NCBI GenBank assembly: GCA_019648995.1
Contig: BLXT01007177.1
Location: 1,239,511-1,261,106 of the forward strand
Direction of reading: 5' to 3'
DNA from: Plakobranchus ocellatus
Lineage: Eukaryota > Mollusca > Gastropoda > Plakobranchidae
DNA length: 21,596 nucleotides
Below are positions 1 through 11,051 of the stretch, piece after piece. Every line of letters starts with the position of its first letter. Position 1 is the stretch's first letter. The notes under the pieces are model-generated. The model worked only from the letters and a program-made list of their open reading frames with translations, did not search any database and had not been told where the DNA came from. Position numbers and translations under genes: made by a program.

Positions 1-18
1 AAACAAGGAGCAGTAAAT

Positions 19-83
19 AATAACAACAACAGCAACAACAACAACAGCAACAACAAAAAAACCAACAACAACAATAATGATTA
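19..83. repeat. AAC/CAA trinucleotide microsatellite
   Basis: Imperfect tandem repeats of AAC, with interruptions AGC and AAA, run through this stretch and grade into ATG/ATT-rich triplets up to about position 98. No gene signal overlaps it. The rest of 100-480 is AT-rich sequence in which I see nothing. Confidence 0.85.
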
Positions 84-480
84 TGATGACAATGATGTTA
101 CAAATTTCCGGGTCTAAATTTTATTGCAATTAAATGTCTGTTGAATAGCTTCATCTTTGTAAATAACGCGATCATTTTGGATAGGGTTTTTTTTTTTTTT
201 TGGTTCTTGTTGTTAATTGTTGCAAATTTTAATAGTTACGACCAACATAGAGCAATTGTTCCTTCTATCATAAATATCATCCTCTATATCTTGTAATCTA
301 TAATTGTTGGACTACGATCATAATCTATTGGTAAAGAAAAATTAATGTCCTGCTTTGATTATTCTGTACTTTACAAATGTTTCCACGTTGATTTCAAATG
401 CTGAGAAAATAGGTTTTTTTTTCAACTATCGAATTAATTTGGCATAAGTGTGAAAAATATGTAAAAGAACCTAAGCACCC

Positions 481-519
481 TCTCTCTCTCTTTCTCACAC
501 ACACAAACACACACGCACA
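481..519. repeat. CT then CA dinucleotide microsatellite
   Basis: A short TC run passes into CA repeats with small interruptions. It directly abuts the hairpin repeat that starts at 520, an arrangement common where mobile elements carry or seed a microsatellite. Confidence 0.8.
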
Positions 520-594
520 CCATTAAGCGATGATCTCAGGAATGTGTGTCTCTCAGTCCAACATCCCTGAGATCACCAGAGCACCGCTTAATGG
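520..594. repeat. Short imperfect hairpin (inverted repeat)
   Basis: The outer arms CCATTAAGCG (520-529) and CGCTTAATGG (585-594) are exact reverse complements. Inside them, 532-545 pairs with 561-574 at 13 of 14 positions (GATCTCAGG against CCTGAGATC at the core). The loop is 15 bases, and a 2-versus-10 base asymmetric bulge separates the two stems. It could be a small foldback or MITE-like element or a structured RNA. The large bulge argues against an ordinary microRNA precursor. Confidence 0.7.
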
Positions 595-1275
595 TAGACT
601 AAATACCAATAATAAATCAATTAATCACTTACACACACGAGGCATAAGAACATTTTAATCATACACGTAAATTGTTGAAACAATCGAGGTTTAACTGTAA
701 GCTGATTGTTTCTGATTTTGCCGATTTCATAGCATGAAGGGAAAACATTTTATATACATGCTGGGGTTCTTTAAAATAATTCTTAAGAAACCAGAACATT
801 CTTGAGAAATTGCTCTTTGTATATACATTTTTATTAAACATGTATACTTGTTTTGTTTTTTCTTTTTTAAAGAGTTTTTTTTTACTAACATTGTTTAGGT
901 TTTTTCCGCTTTCATTCCTTATTCTGATCAACAGATTTTGCTTTCTTTCCGGATAAACATTTGCCTTTCAAGTACCGGGTATTTTGAATTAATTAGACAT
1001 TGTCATTATAATACATGTACTACTTCATTAAATGGATAAGCCTAAAATTGATATATATGCAACCTGTTCTTGTTAACAATAGATTTGCAAAATCTATGGC
1101 TTTTCTCTAGCATTGGTTACCCCTGGTGGGTTTATCGTACATTTATTAAATAGCTACGTCAAATAAAGTGAACACTTATTATATCGCCTATCGTGTGCGG
1201 TGTTTGGGAACGTTTCCCTCATCTTTTTGTGGGAATGAAATTGCTCCTTCTTATCGAAATATTTGTTATTGTCTG
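595..1275. other. AT-rich sequence without recognised genes
   Basis: The only open frame of any length (659-931, minus strand) is a low-complexity Lys/Asn/Phe-rich translation of AT-rich DNA and resembles no family. I see no other structure here. Confidence 0.6.
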
Positions 1276-1430
1276 ATATAGTAAAAGTAAATAACCACCA
1301 ACTCAAACTTATAAAAACAAATAAAACAACACAGAGAACACGTAAGAACGTTTCGCCCTAAGGCTTTATCAAGAAAAAGAATTATTTGTTTTTATAAGTT
1401 GGAGTTGGTGGTTGTTTACTTTTACTATAT
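1276..1430 (-). mobile_element. Foldback element with hammerhead-like core (Penelope-like relic?)
   Basis: Two 49-base arms, 1276-1324 and 1382-1430, are inverted copies matching at 47 of 49 positions, with a 57-base loop between them. Read on the minus strand, the loop contains TTGATAA, a GCC/GGC stem, then GAAA followed by an ACGT-TCTT-ACGT hairpin (1340-1373). This is the order of a type I hammerhead ribozyme core (CUGAUGA, stem II, GAAA, stem III). Penelope-like retroelements and animal retrozymes are known to carry such motifs. The core departs from consensus (TTGATAA for CTGATGA), the base after stem III is G where A, C or U is required, and no good stem I is visible, so any ribozyme is probably dead. 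The inverted repeat itself is certain; the family assignment is inferred. Confidence 0.5.
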
Positions 1431-1574
1431 TTATTTCATTTCCTTCAACCACCATTGAATCTTCAGGATCCTTAAACTTATTTATGTTTCTGGGAGTGCG
1501 GTATTTGTACATGTATACGTTTTTTACTTATTATCTGATTGATAAAACCATCCCCTTCGTTCGTGGCCGCAGAC

Positions 1575-1740
1575 TAACTACTCTGCTAGGGCATCACAGC
1601 CCGTTAAGCAGGATTCACACCAATTGTAAAACGTGACTGAAGGGACCGGCAAATATCGCCAGTCGGATGACAACAAATCCCAAAAGGACGGCCTAGCTCT
1701 GACTTTGGGTTAAATCCAAAACGCTTTAATCTGTCTAGAT
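1575..1740 (+). repeat. SINE-like dispersed repeat fragment (tentative)
   Basis: This stretch is more GC- and CpG-rich than its flanks. It contains GCCAGTCGGATGA, reminiscent of conserved 3' domains in mollusc SINEs, then GGCCTAGCTC and GGGTTAAATCC, which resemble pol III A and B boxes. The two box-like motifs are only about 20 bases apart, too close for a working tRNA-type promoter. The call rests on resemblance alone; no second copy is in the window. Confidence 0.25.
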
Positions 1741-2600
1741 TGTACGCCTATATATAACTTACTTATTCAAAAACTTAACAGTGAAACCTTCAGATTTGAT
1801 GCTTAGCTGTAATTTTATCATCATGTTGTTAAAACGTATTATATTTATAAGTTTGCTACGGCAGTAATACATGTACATGTAGCTCTTCATGCCGAATGCC
1901 AACTACAGGTTGGCTGTTTGGTTACAATTTTCAGACAGGAAATGCAGTGAAGTCTGCAGGTTTGTAATTAACTTACAACTTATTTTAAAATACAGAATAT
2001 GGTGAAATGAATGGATTGAATGCTTTCATATTAATTTAGCGATGTAAAATGCACAAAACTTGCATAATAATTGAGTATCCAGATGCCTTGAAACCTAACC
2101 AGGGATGAATGCATGGGAATGGGAGTAATGATAAAAGCAAGAAGCTAATACTACAGGCATAGTTTATTTATAATACCTGTAATTTAAGTACATAATGTAT
2201 CGAAACTCAGGGATACTGTCTGTAAAAATAATGCAGTGTAATGTTTGTCTAGTTTCACTCAGTGATTAAAAATATGCATTGAAACCCACAGGGTTGAAAT
2301 TTTGGTATCATTTAGGGATGACAATGAAACGAGTCTTCAATTTAGGTGTTTGTATATAGAGACTTATCATAATATAGAATGCAGAGAAATAAAAACGCTG
2401 AATGCTACGGTAAAAATAACCGATAGAAAATACAATAGGAGTCAAGCCCTAATTTGATATTTGGACACACATAAATTAACAATGTAGCCTTTAGTGCTAA
2501 CATGTTTTAAATCTTGGAAAAAACTAGAATACAAATTAGCTAGACAAAAAGCAGCCGAATGTGTTGCAATTTAATATCTAAAATTAAGAGATCCGTGAGA
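1741..2600. other. AT-rich sequence without recognised features
   Basis: Neither strand shows an open frame, RNA or repeat I can support. A palindromic ACATGTACATGTA tract lies near 1868-1880; this motif type recurs at about 1507 and 3155. Confidence 0.6.
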
Positions 2601-2607
2601 TAGATAG

Positions 2608-3090
2608 AAAACTTGTTTGAATGTGCATTCATGTTTAGCATACACTATAGCTGGCCCACTGCAGGAACCACAGATCCCTCAAGTTCATCTGTGGGACGGT
2701 GATAGAGCAATCATGACTGCAACAGCAGGCTTACTGAGAGTGAGAAGGTAGGCCTACACAGGTTTAATATTTGAGAACATTCATCCAGCAAGCCTTGCGG
2801 TAGACCTGAGACCGTAGGCGCCAGGCTTTTAATTCTAGCTTACGAGTCTTTAATAATAACATAATTATATAAGCTTAGCTTAGGGCACGGCTTTCTCTTT
2901 TAATCTTGGCATCTTGTCCTCTTCAGTCATATTTGCTTCGGATGTTGGTGGCTTTATATTTAGTGAGCCCACCTTAAAAGATCTATTGAGACCTTTCTGC
3001 CGCGATTATAAGCCCTGCACAACAAGGGAAAAATCACACAACAGCGAAAAGGTTAAATTACACAAACAAATGAAAAATAGTCACTGCTGA
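2608..3090 (+). other. Two exon-like open frames, unrecognised
   Basis: On the plus strand, frame 2608-2748 is open and coding-like from about 2651 (includes HLWDGDRAIMTATAGLLRVR) and ends at a possible donor, AGAAG|GTAGGC. Frame 2884-3090 is open to a TGA and follows a pyrimidine-rich acceptor (CCTCTTCAG at 2918-2926); it includes IFASDVGGFIFSEPTLKDLL. Phase would agree only with an earlier donor, GACG|GTGATA near 2697. No family is recognised, there is no start codon in context, and open frames of this size arise by chance in such DNA. They may be exons of an unlisted gene, retroelement scraps or noise. Confidence 0.15.
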
Positions 3091-3934
3091 TTTGCTTTCC
3101 AATAGCTTACTGAAGCCGTTTAGGGGACTTAAATCTTTGACATTGATGATAATGTACATGTACATAGAAATGTAGAATAAAAAGGTAAAAAAACCACACA
3201 TACACATGAATGAATACAGAAGAAATAACTCATCGTGGATATATTACCCAGGCCATTCGGATCTCAACAATCTTTTATTATTTAAATGTGAGCACAAAAC
3301 AATATTGCTTCCATTTCCATGGTATAACATTTTTACTGGAGGTTTTCTTATCAACATTTATATGATTGAGTTCATGTAAAATATTTTTTTTTTATTTAGT
3401 CTCTCTCAATTTAGTATACTTTTTAAAACTATAACACCTGACTTGATTTTTTTAAAAGAAAAAAATATGAGTATCAAAGAATAAAACTTGAGCTAAAATA
3501 AAAAATTAATGTGTAGGTGTCCTGTCTGGACAGACATTGGCAATCATGTCTCTCCAGTCAAATTTTGTCTCAGTTAACCTTATAAAGTTGTTGTTGCTAC
3601 CATTATCTATTGCCCATGATTGAAGACTTTAAATATGTTATTCCCTGTCTACCTCTACTGCGTTTGTCTTCAATCTTTCAGTGATAAGTGTCCTTAAAAA
3701 AAAAAGTGTACAGAACATGTAAACCCAAAAATTTCTTAAGTGATCAATATGAGGCCATGACAAAACAAGTCAGAATCATGAATGTTTCATTTCACACATT
3801 TTTTAAACATTACATTTGAAGAGGATACTGGAAAAACCAGACACACCTAAAATGACAATATTTTGAGATAACACAGCACTGGTCACATTTCTTCATTTAA
3901 ACACTAGTTGTAAAGACATATCATTCATGTCACT
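3091..3934. other. AT-rich sequence without recognised features
   Basis: I see no coding frame, RNA or repeat here beyond short A and T runs. Confidence 0.6.
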
Positions 3935-4080
3935 TCACATAATCTTCAGCCTCACTTTGCACCCCCTGAACAGCCTGTGCTCGGGTCTGTCCCATTTATC
4001 CCGATCCTGTGCAAGGGTCTGCGCCTACTCTTGTGTCTTGTCAATCCACTTTTTCACCGGTATTCCTTCCCTCTCGCTTT
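3935..4080 (-). pseudogene. Decayed C-terminal tail of a retroelement reverse transcriptase
   Basis: Read on the minus strand, the frame gives REGIPVKKWIDKTQE, an internal stop, then AQTLAQDRDKW and a short basic tail ending at a TGA (3935-3937). The pattern (R-x-x-x-P-x-K-K-W-x-D, then a helix ending D-R-x-x-W) is typical of the extreme C-terminus of non-LTR retrotransposon reverse transcriptases, just past the RT domain. The in-frame stop at about 4028 and a stop just upstream show it is broken. The upstream RT domain is absent. It is a molecular fossil and would not make a working protein. Which clade it came from cannot be told from so little. Confidence 0.5.
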
Positions 4081-7000
4081 CTTCTTATATTCTATTGTGT
4101 CTTGGAGAACTGTTTCCCAACAATAATTTTATGCTTTTTCAATAGATTTTAAGTGTAATTTAAAACTTGAAAAATGAAATATATAATCTCAAAATTTGCC
4201 AAGCGTGACATGCTTGAGTTTTGTCCACTGAGCTCTTCATCCCTTTCCTCCTACTCCTACCATGGCGAAGGCCCAATACACTTTATTAAATATATGGCAC
4301 ATTACAATTACACCATGCTATTTTTGTTCATTTTCATGTACATTTAATCTCTATGAAAAAAAAAAAAAGAACAAAAAAAAAAACTTTGAGATTTGATTCA
4401 TCAGGACTAATCTCAAGACAAATATCCTTTAAAACAACCAATCTCACCTTCCCAATTTTACTCTAGACTAGAAAGAAGTAAAGATCATTATTTTAGGAAG
4501 GATCAAAACCATATAAGTGACATGTCCAATCTTTAAGCAGGATCAAGCTTAGCATGAACTTCATAAAAAGTTATTTTACGTGAGGTTATAAAGAGTTACA
4601 CTACACCTAAAATATAAGACTGTAACAGTTGATTTCCTACTTGAAAAATGACCTTTATGAGAAACAATTCGTTACTTGCTACAATTTTAAGCCTTAAATG
4701 AATGTGTATGTAATTGAGACCAAGGCTTCAGAAATGCCATAAATTGACCATTCTCTCTGACCATACATGTCTCCAGGCAAAAAAAAAAAAAAAAAGAGGT
4801 TAATCTTAAAGCACATCCGTGTTTCTTCAATTTAATTGGGGCCCATCAGGATTCAATAAGGTAATACACATGTTGATATAAGATCATTATGGAGGAGAAG
4901 ATCTCGATATGGAAGAAAAACATTGTGATTTAGTAAAGTGTGTCATAGAGAATACAAATGGCTTTTCCTACACCTGTGAGTACTAGTAAGTACAACTTAA
5001 CCAAGTATCCCGAGATAATGGCGTGTTTAACGGTGGACTATGTATGCTAACAATCAATCATGAGGCATTGCAGCTCTCATCAAGGGGATGTCATGACAAG
5101 GGAGTAAAAGAAGTAGTTGAGTTTAGCTTCACTATGTATGTTTCACTAAATTAAACTCAAAGAATAAGTAAAAGAGAAATGCATTGAGTCAAAACACAAG
5201 CTTCACAAATTTACATTACTGACAGCTTTTTAAAACCATCCAATTTCATTGACAAAAGAGATAAAAACCAACAGATGATCAAATCATTCTAAACCGGGCA
5301 AGAATTTGGCTCCACACTAGATATGGCAGCTTAAAAATAATATTTGTTATTTTTTTCATCTTAAGTTATAATTAAAGCATAAACAAATATGACTAAACGT
5401 TCCATTTGTGGAAAAAAAGTGATTGTATGCATTTGAAAAAAAATGGTTGTCCATTAGATCACCATAACAAAAGAGTTTAAAAATACTGAAAAAGAAACTG
5501 TATTTATCATTCACAATTGGAAAATGGGAAATTTCTGTTTTTAAATGATCACAAACCTTGTTTGTTTTGATAATGAACATAGCTTTCTTTTCTTTTAAGG
5601 TGTAAGAAATTACCAATTGCAAATGGTCTTTTCCAGATAAAATAATCTTAATTATTATATATGGTATCATGGACAATTAATTTCCGTAAAGGGCATGGAA
5701 AAGCTGATTTTTAAAGAACAATTTTTAAAAAATTCAGAGGAGGATGCATGCTTAGCCCAGTCAAAATAAATGACAGCTTTGTAAGTTTCAACTAAGTAAA
5801 ATCTGGAACTTACACACCTGGCACAGCCTGACGTGGTGAAACGCTGGCTGATCTTCATATATGTAAATTTATTTATTTATGAAAAATGAACACAAAAAAA
5901 AGAAAATTTTTTTTGTTTTCTCAGAAATATCACATACACATTTATGCAAAAAAATTAGGATTGTTCTTGAGACAATTACTTACTCTTTAGACCATGCATG
6001 GTTGAGACCCAGAGCTTGTTGTTCTTTTTCTAAAAAAAGTAAAAAGTCTACATGATAATAAAAAAAAAAAGAAAAAAAAAAAGAGAAATCATCTGTAAAA
6101 CTTACATTTTTCAAAAGAGCTTGTAGGACCTATTTGCTATAATTTTTCAAATGAGATGCAATTAAAATTGTGAGTCATGGAGCTTTTTTCAAGTATCCAT
6201 TATATGCACAATTCAATGTGATTAATACAAAATAAAATTGTTCCTGTAGATTTATTTAGAGGCAAGGCACGGGCCATCTCAGGCAATGCAATAACAATGA
6301 CATCCAAATTGAAATCACCCTGAAGCTCATTCCAAGCAAGTCGGACCTAAGTCTGAATCAGTTACGGTAAGTCTCATTGGGTGCAGCAAATGTTGCTCAT
6401 TCTAAAACTTCACTTCACCATTATTCAGGATGATATGTTCACGAGTAATTCCTAATAAAAAGTTCATCAATAAAATCACAGCTCTTTGATCAATAAGTGT
6501 TCACAGGGTTTGATGAAAAAAAAAAGTAAAAATAAAATAAAAAGAGAAAACCAAAAAACAAAAAAAATGAGCTCAAAGAGACCAACAGTTTCTCCTATTC
6601 AGTAACATGTTTCATTCAGAAAGATAATAGTAAAAAATATCATGATATGTTTGTACACCTTTTTTTTTTATTTACACACCAAAAGGCTTTCAAAATAATA
6701 AATTGAGAACTTTGGTGGCTCAAAGACTCATCATCAACTGCTCATTAGCAGAAAATTTTTTTTTGAGTTTCAATAGAAATGCAGTTTGTCTCATGAATAT
6801 TCAAAATCTCATTGAAGGAGAAAAAAGAACCAACTTAGAAAAGTTATTCACAAAGACACCTAAGAAGGACCTAATGAAAATTTTAGGCCCTATAATTATA
6901 CCACTATTAAGACTTTGAACATCTATTTTGAATGAAAAAATTCAGAGTTGGGAGATGGAGGTAGGTAAAAAATGGCATTTATTGAAAATAAAACTTTCGA

Positions 7001-8530
7001 TCCTTGGAGAATGGGTAAAAGACTAAACAGAGCAAACTCTTGAGTTTATCTGATAGCAAAAACTATAAGGAAAAGCCCCAGTCATGTATTTCTTTTGGAC
7101 TTTACCACTGACAAAATAGAACAATGCATCTTTAAATATGATGAGCCATTCTACATTTCTATATTCTATGTACCGGTACAGATTAAGACAGATCTGCACA
7201 ATCTATGTTTTGAAATCAATGCTAATTATTAAGGATAAAGTCTGACTCTGGTGAATACAGTGATGCATGCATACATGAGAACTAATCACAGGCAAAACAA
7301 TCACTCTTTACACAGCTGCAGAACCAAACAAAGCATACATTTGAACAATAAGTAGAAGTAGAAACTAAAACTAAAAATCTTCAAAACATGGAATAAAATT
7401 TTTTTAATGTTTATATAGAGTTATAGTCTAGAGTGAACACAAGAGTCAAAAAGTGTTCAAAATAAAATTAATAAGTTAGCTAAACTAGGGACAAAGTTTC
7501 TTTTAAAATCCAAACACAAATCACCGAGTAATTCTGGCCAATAAGAAATCAGATGTAAAGAATGAATAAAATGTTTTGTACAATTTTCACAAAGAAATAT
7601 ATTTATGCATAGTGACAGTTCAATGCAAAAGATATTAAAACAAACAAAAAAAAAAACATAACAGAACATATTTATCCAGTTTAAACCTCCCTTCCCTAAT
7701 TGTCCATTTAGCCACCTATCACTTTCTTGATTTTGGAGGAAACATTTGACTGTTGTCCACTTCTGGTCTATACACAAGAAACCAATTGCAGAACGCTGTG
7801 TTAGCACACTTCCAGTCTACACTATCATGAGATGTACAAAATATATACAACTAGATATGGATTCTTAGTATGAAAATAAAAACAACTACAAGCTTGATCA
7901 AGCCTTGGCTTTAAAATGTCTTTGACTGAAGCATACATTTGAACAAAAATAGAAATTTAAAAGATATATATGCATCAATTTTTATTTTGCACTTCAAACC
8001 ACTTCTTTTTTATTAATACAAAACCATATTCTTCTTAAAAAAATGGTTTTTTTTTAACAAATGATTAGCTCTATCTTTTAAGAATGCTACATATTATTCA
8101 CACTGGCTTTACTTGTCAATGTACGGTAGTAGATACATCAAGCCAATCAAACTATTGGAAATGAATTTACTGCGTGAGTTTTAACTGGACAGTATTTTTA
8201 TCAAGAAAGCGTTTTAGATTAGAAATGATCCCAATTAGGTACCAATTTGCTTGCCCTTCTGAAAAAAAGGCATAAGATCTTTACAGTCACATTAGAACTA
8301 AATTGCCACTCTGGACTAGACAAACTCTTTGAGGCCCACTAAACTGTATCCAAGAATAAGGCATTGCAACTATACTGTCATCTCTTAAGGGCTGGAGTAT
8401 TTTTTTATGAAAAATACTGGCAAAAAGACAACAACAATAAAAATGGAAACGTAGGCTAATACATATTAACATAAGTACAACATTTGGCAGCCTTTGATAA
8501 AATTACAGATACAATATATTCTCCATATAT

Positions 8531-8534
<4 letters not shown>

Positions 8535-8581
<47 letters not shown>

Positions 8582-8582
8582 C
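8535..8582. repeat. TA microsatellite grading into TATG
   Basis: About 18 TA units are followed by three TATG-type units. Length is likely to vary between individuals. It falls inside the long gene-free stretch downstream of the kinase gene. Confidence 0.95.
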
Positions 8583-9316
8583 TATGAAGGTGCCCTATAT
8601 AAGTAAGAGTACTCATATTGCAAACAGTATTTAATGCACTTCAAAATGACAAGGAAAAGTGTTTGTCCAATTCCTTTGCTGCAGGCTAACAAAATCAGTA
8701 CAAGAAACGAATAACCATCACAGATCTTCCAACAATACAGCATATTGCAAATGCACACAACACAAACCTTTACTTTTAGCAAAGCTAAACAATAAACTTT
8801 GCAAAAAAAGTAAATCTGCATCATAAACATTCAGTGTCCAAAACTTGAACTTTCCAATTTTGCAAACAGTCATAGCAGCTGCTAATAAATAACTCCATCG
8901 TATCATTTTACATTTAGAAAAAAACATAACTATCACTTGTAGCAGAGGGTGCACATTCTAACCATAAGAATAACACAAATGTTACAAAAATGTTTTCCCT
9001 CCTCCTCAAAAAAAAAAAAATTCTTGGAAACTTTAAAAGGCTTGTCAATTTCCATCGAAGAAGATGTTGTAAACTTTGTATCTAGCAGTTTTCAGTTCAC
9101 TAAAGCATGCTGGGAAGCGGGGAGAAGGGAAAGAGGTCAAATCTCCATTTCTTTAATTTGTCGCCTGCCACTCAATCGTTGTGTCTAGATTGCTGCCAGC
9201 TTAAAGGTATTAAATGATTATAAAGTAAAATTCTAAAATATGAAGATGTGTTGAGACTTTGACTGTTAGCATTCAAAACAACAATAAAAGTTCCCACTAC
9301 TATACACAATGACTTC

Positions 9317-9459
9317 AGCACAATGAATTTATGTGCCCCTCTGAGAGAACTATCCAAATGTTGGCAGAGGTGAAATCAAGATAGTTAAGCAAAATAGATT
9401 TGCATGCACCTCTGTGAGAAATAACTAAATCTCTGCAGAGATGATTTTGAAATAGTGGC
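9317..9459. repeat. Two diverged 71-bp tandem units
   Basis: Unit 9317-9387 and unit 9388-9459 align end to end at roughly 70 percent identity. Shared blocks include AGCA at the start, CCTCTG, AAAT and GCAGAG. The register is constant, so this is an old tandem duplication. It sits in the possible 3' UTR of the kinase gene. No function is apparent. Confidence 0.65.
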
Positions 9460-10135
9460 CATAAATACTATGAGAATTTGAAGAAATAAGTTCTCCAGAT
9501 AACTGAAGATTCTTCATTTCAATTCATCTCATAGGAGCTCTTTTTTTAAAGCATAATCCATTGTAATGAAGTTAAAGCTTCACTCAATTATTTGCATGCG
9601 TTTGACTCTGAGATTTTAGTCCCTGATCTGGATTCCCTATCACATCTTTTGACTGCGATTTTAGATATATATTATCTTTTGATGGTCGCTGGCCAAGATT
9701 TCACTTACAAAAAACCTTATTGTCTGTAATGTCCTAAAGAGATTTCACAAAGTTCCATCATGGCATATAATCGTCACACGTAGGAATTTATTAAAATATA
9801 CCATTCATGATTCTGTTCATTTCAACAAAATAAATCATTATCCTCAACTCCATCTAGCCTGGAGCTTTCTTTGGTCAGCATCTTACATATCTTTTCCTAA
9901 TGAGAGATAAATATGGTCAGTCCAATAAAACACATTACAGGATGAAAAAAAATCACTATCAACACATATAAAATTGGCTGACAAACAAACCAAAATGTGA
10001 AGGAGTCGACATTTTTCCACACAGTTTAAGTTTATGCAACTAAAGTGGGACGAAATCTTCTTTTGAATAAATTGAAGTCTCTTTGATCACAAACCTTATG
10101 GTAAATTCTTAATTTCGTCAGTCTCAAACACCCTA

Positions 10136-10198
10136 CCCCCCCCCCCCCCCCCNNNNNNNNNNNNNNNCCCCCCCCCCCCCCCACACACACACACACAC
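10136..10198. repeat. Poly-C tract with assembly gap, then CA repeat
   Basis: Seventeen C (10136-10152), 15 N (10153-10167) and fifteen C (10168-10182) are followed by eight AC units. The N run means the true length is unknown. On the minus strand this is a long poly-G, which sequences and assembles poorly and could form quadruplex structures. Confidence 0.95.
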
Positions 10199-10710
10199 TA
10201 AAGCAGGCTCTCAGGCTCAGGCTCAAAGAAGAACTCAGCTTGCTTGATGAGATTCAAAACCTACCACAACCATCACAAGTACAGATTCAAGTAAAAAACC
10301 TCCTATCAAATTCTCGCAACATTCTTTGGCCCCAAAACCTTTGGTACCTCTAATCAATTTTTCCTCTCGTAACCATTTCCTACATATAATATCACAGTCT
10401 GCTAAAATCTGGCCCCATCTTTCTCAATACTGATGTTGTGTAGCCGAAAAATATAACATATTGCCATAAAGCATTGTTCTTGACATGTAACACTTGAAAT
10501 AAAAATTTTACACACAGAGACAAAAGTTTCTACCCCATGAAAGTATATTCAGAGTACAAATCCTTATTTCTGTTTCTTTTTGCATTATTACAAGACTTTA
10601 TTTGGAAAAGAGGAATTGTCTAAAACCTAAACATTTGACTTTGCTACCAAAGCAGCAATATTTAGGGTATCTTATGGTCACAGAGTATCTTTGAAATTAG
10701 AACCAGTGAT

Positions 10711-10716
10711 TTTATT
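10711..10716 (-). terminator. Candidate AATAAA polyadenylation signal of the IP6K gene
   Basis: TTTATT on the plus strand reads AATAAA on the minus strand, about 336 bases past the IP6K stop codon. A second candidate lies at 10597-10602. Such hexamers are common in AT-rich DNA, so either may be unused and the real 3' end may lie farther downstream. Confidence 0.2.
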
Positions 10717-11051
10717 TTATCTTGAAAGTCTATAAAAAAAAAAAGATGAATGAGAAGAAAACATAACCCTCATTACTAAAGCTGTAACAAGACAAAAACA
10801 AAAAAAAAAAAAAAAAGGACAGAAAATAATCTGGTCATTCACATTATTGACTAAGTTGTGGCAGGTAATCCCAAAGGAGCATTGAACGGACCTTGGACCT
10901 TGCAAGTATTGCTAGTAAACATTTCACGTTCACCAAGCATCTCCTGAGCATTACAAGGGCAGGCAATTGGTAATTTTTATAGACTGTTGAGTAGTCTATG
11001 GTTGTCCATGTCAGACACCTGGCACACGGTCAAACTCGATAACCCTTTCTC

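Larger units (their letters stand above)
4081..11051 (-). other. Long gene-free stretch, possibly the IP6K 3' UTR in part
   Basis: About 7 kb with no recognised coding frame on either strand. The longer frames (7457-7807 minus, 5356-5676 minus, 8949-9188 plus) give hydrophobic or low-complexity translations resembling nothing I know. The plus strand carries roughly a dozen A runs of eight or more against four or five T runs, so the strand that would continue the IP6K transcript is T-rich, as many transcribed untranslated regions are. The first part after 11052 must be 3' UTR. How far it extends is unknown, because AATAAA-type signals are frequent in this composition. A Pumilio-type TGTAAATA occurs on the minus strand near 6668. 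Confidence 0.35.

Noticed and set aside
520-594. MicroRNA precursor
   Set aside because: The 2-versus-10 base internal bulge breaks the duplex where a mature strand would lie, and no known seed family is recognised.
1690-1715. Possible tRNA gene from A-box and B-box look-alikes
   Set aside because: The boxes are about 20 bases apart instead of about 40 or more, and no cloverleaf or acceptor stem can be drawn.
2668-2694. Small inverted repeat CCACAGAT / ATCTGTGG
   Set aside because: An 8-bp stem with an 11-base loop is expected by chance at this scale and lies in an exon-like frame.
7457-7807. Minus-strand 116-codon open frame
   Set aside because: Hydrophobic, Cys/Phe-rich translation with no recognisable motif, no splice context and no neighbours; consistent with chance in AT-rich DNA.
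10032-10226. Open frame across the poly-C gap, Gly-rich
   Set aside because: It reads through N bases and poly-G; there is no support for a protein.
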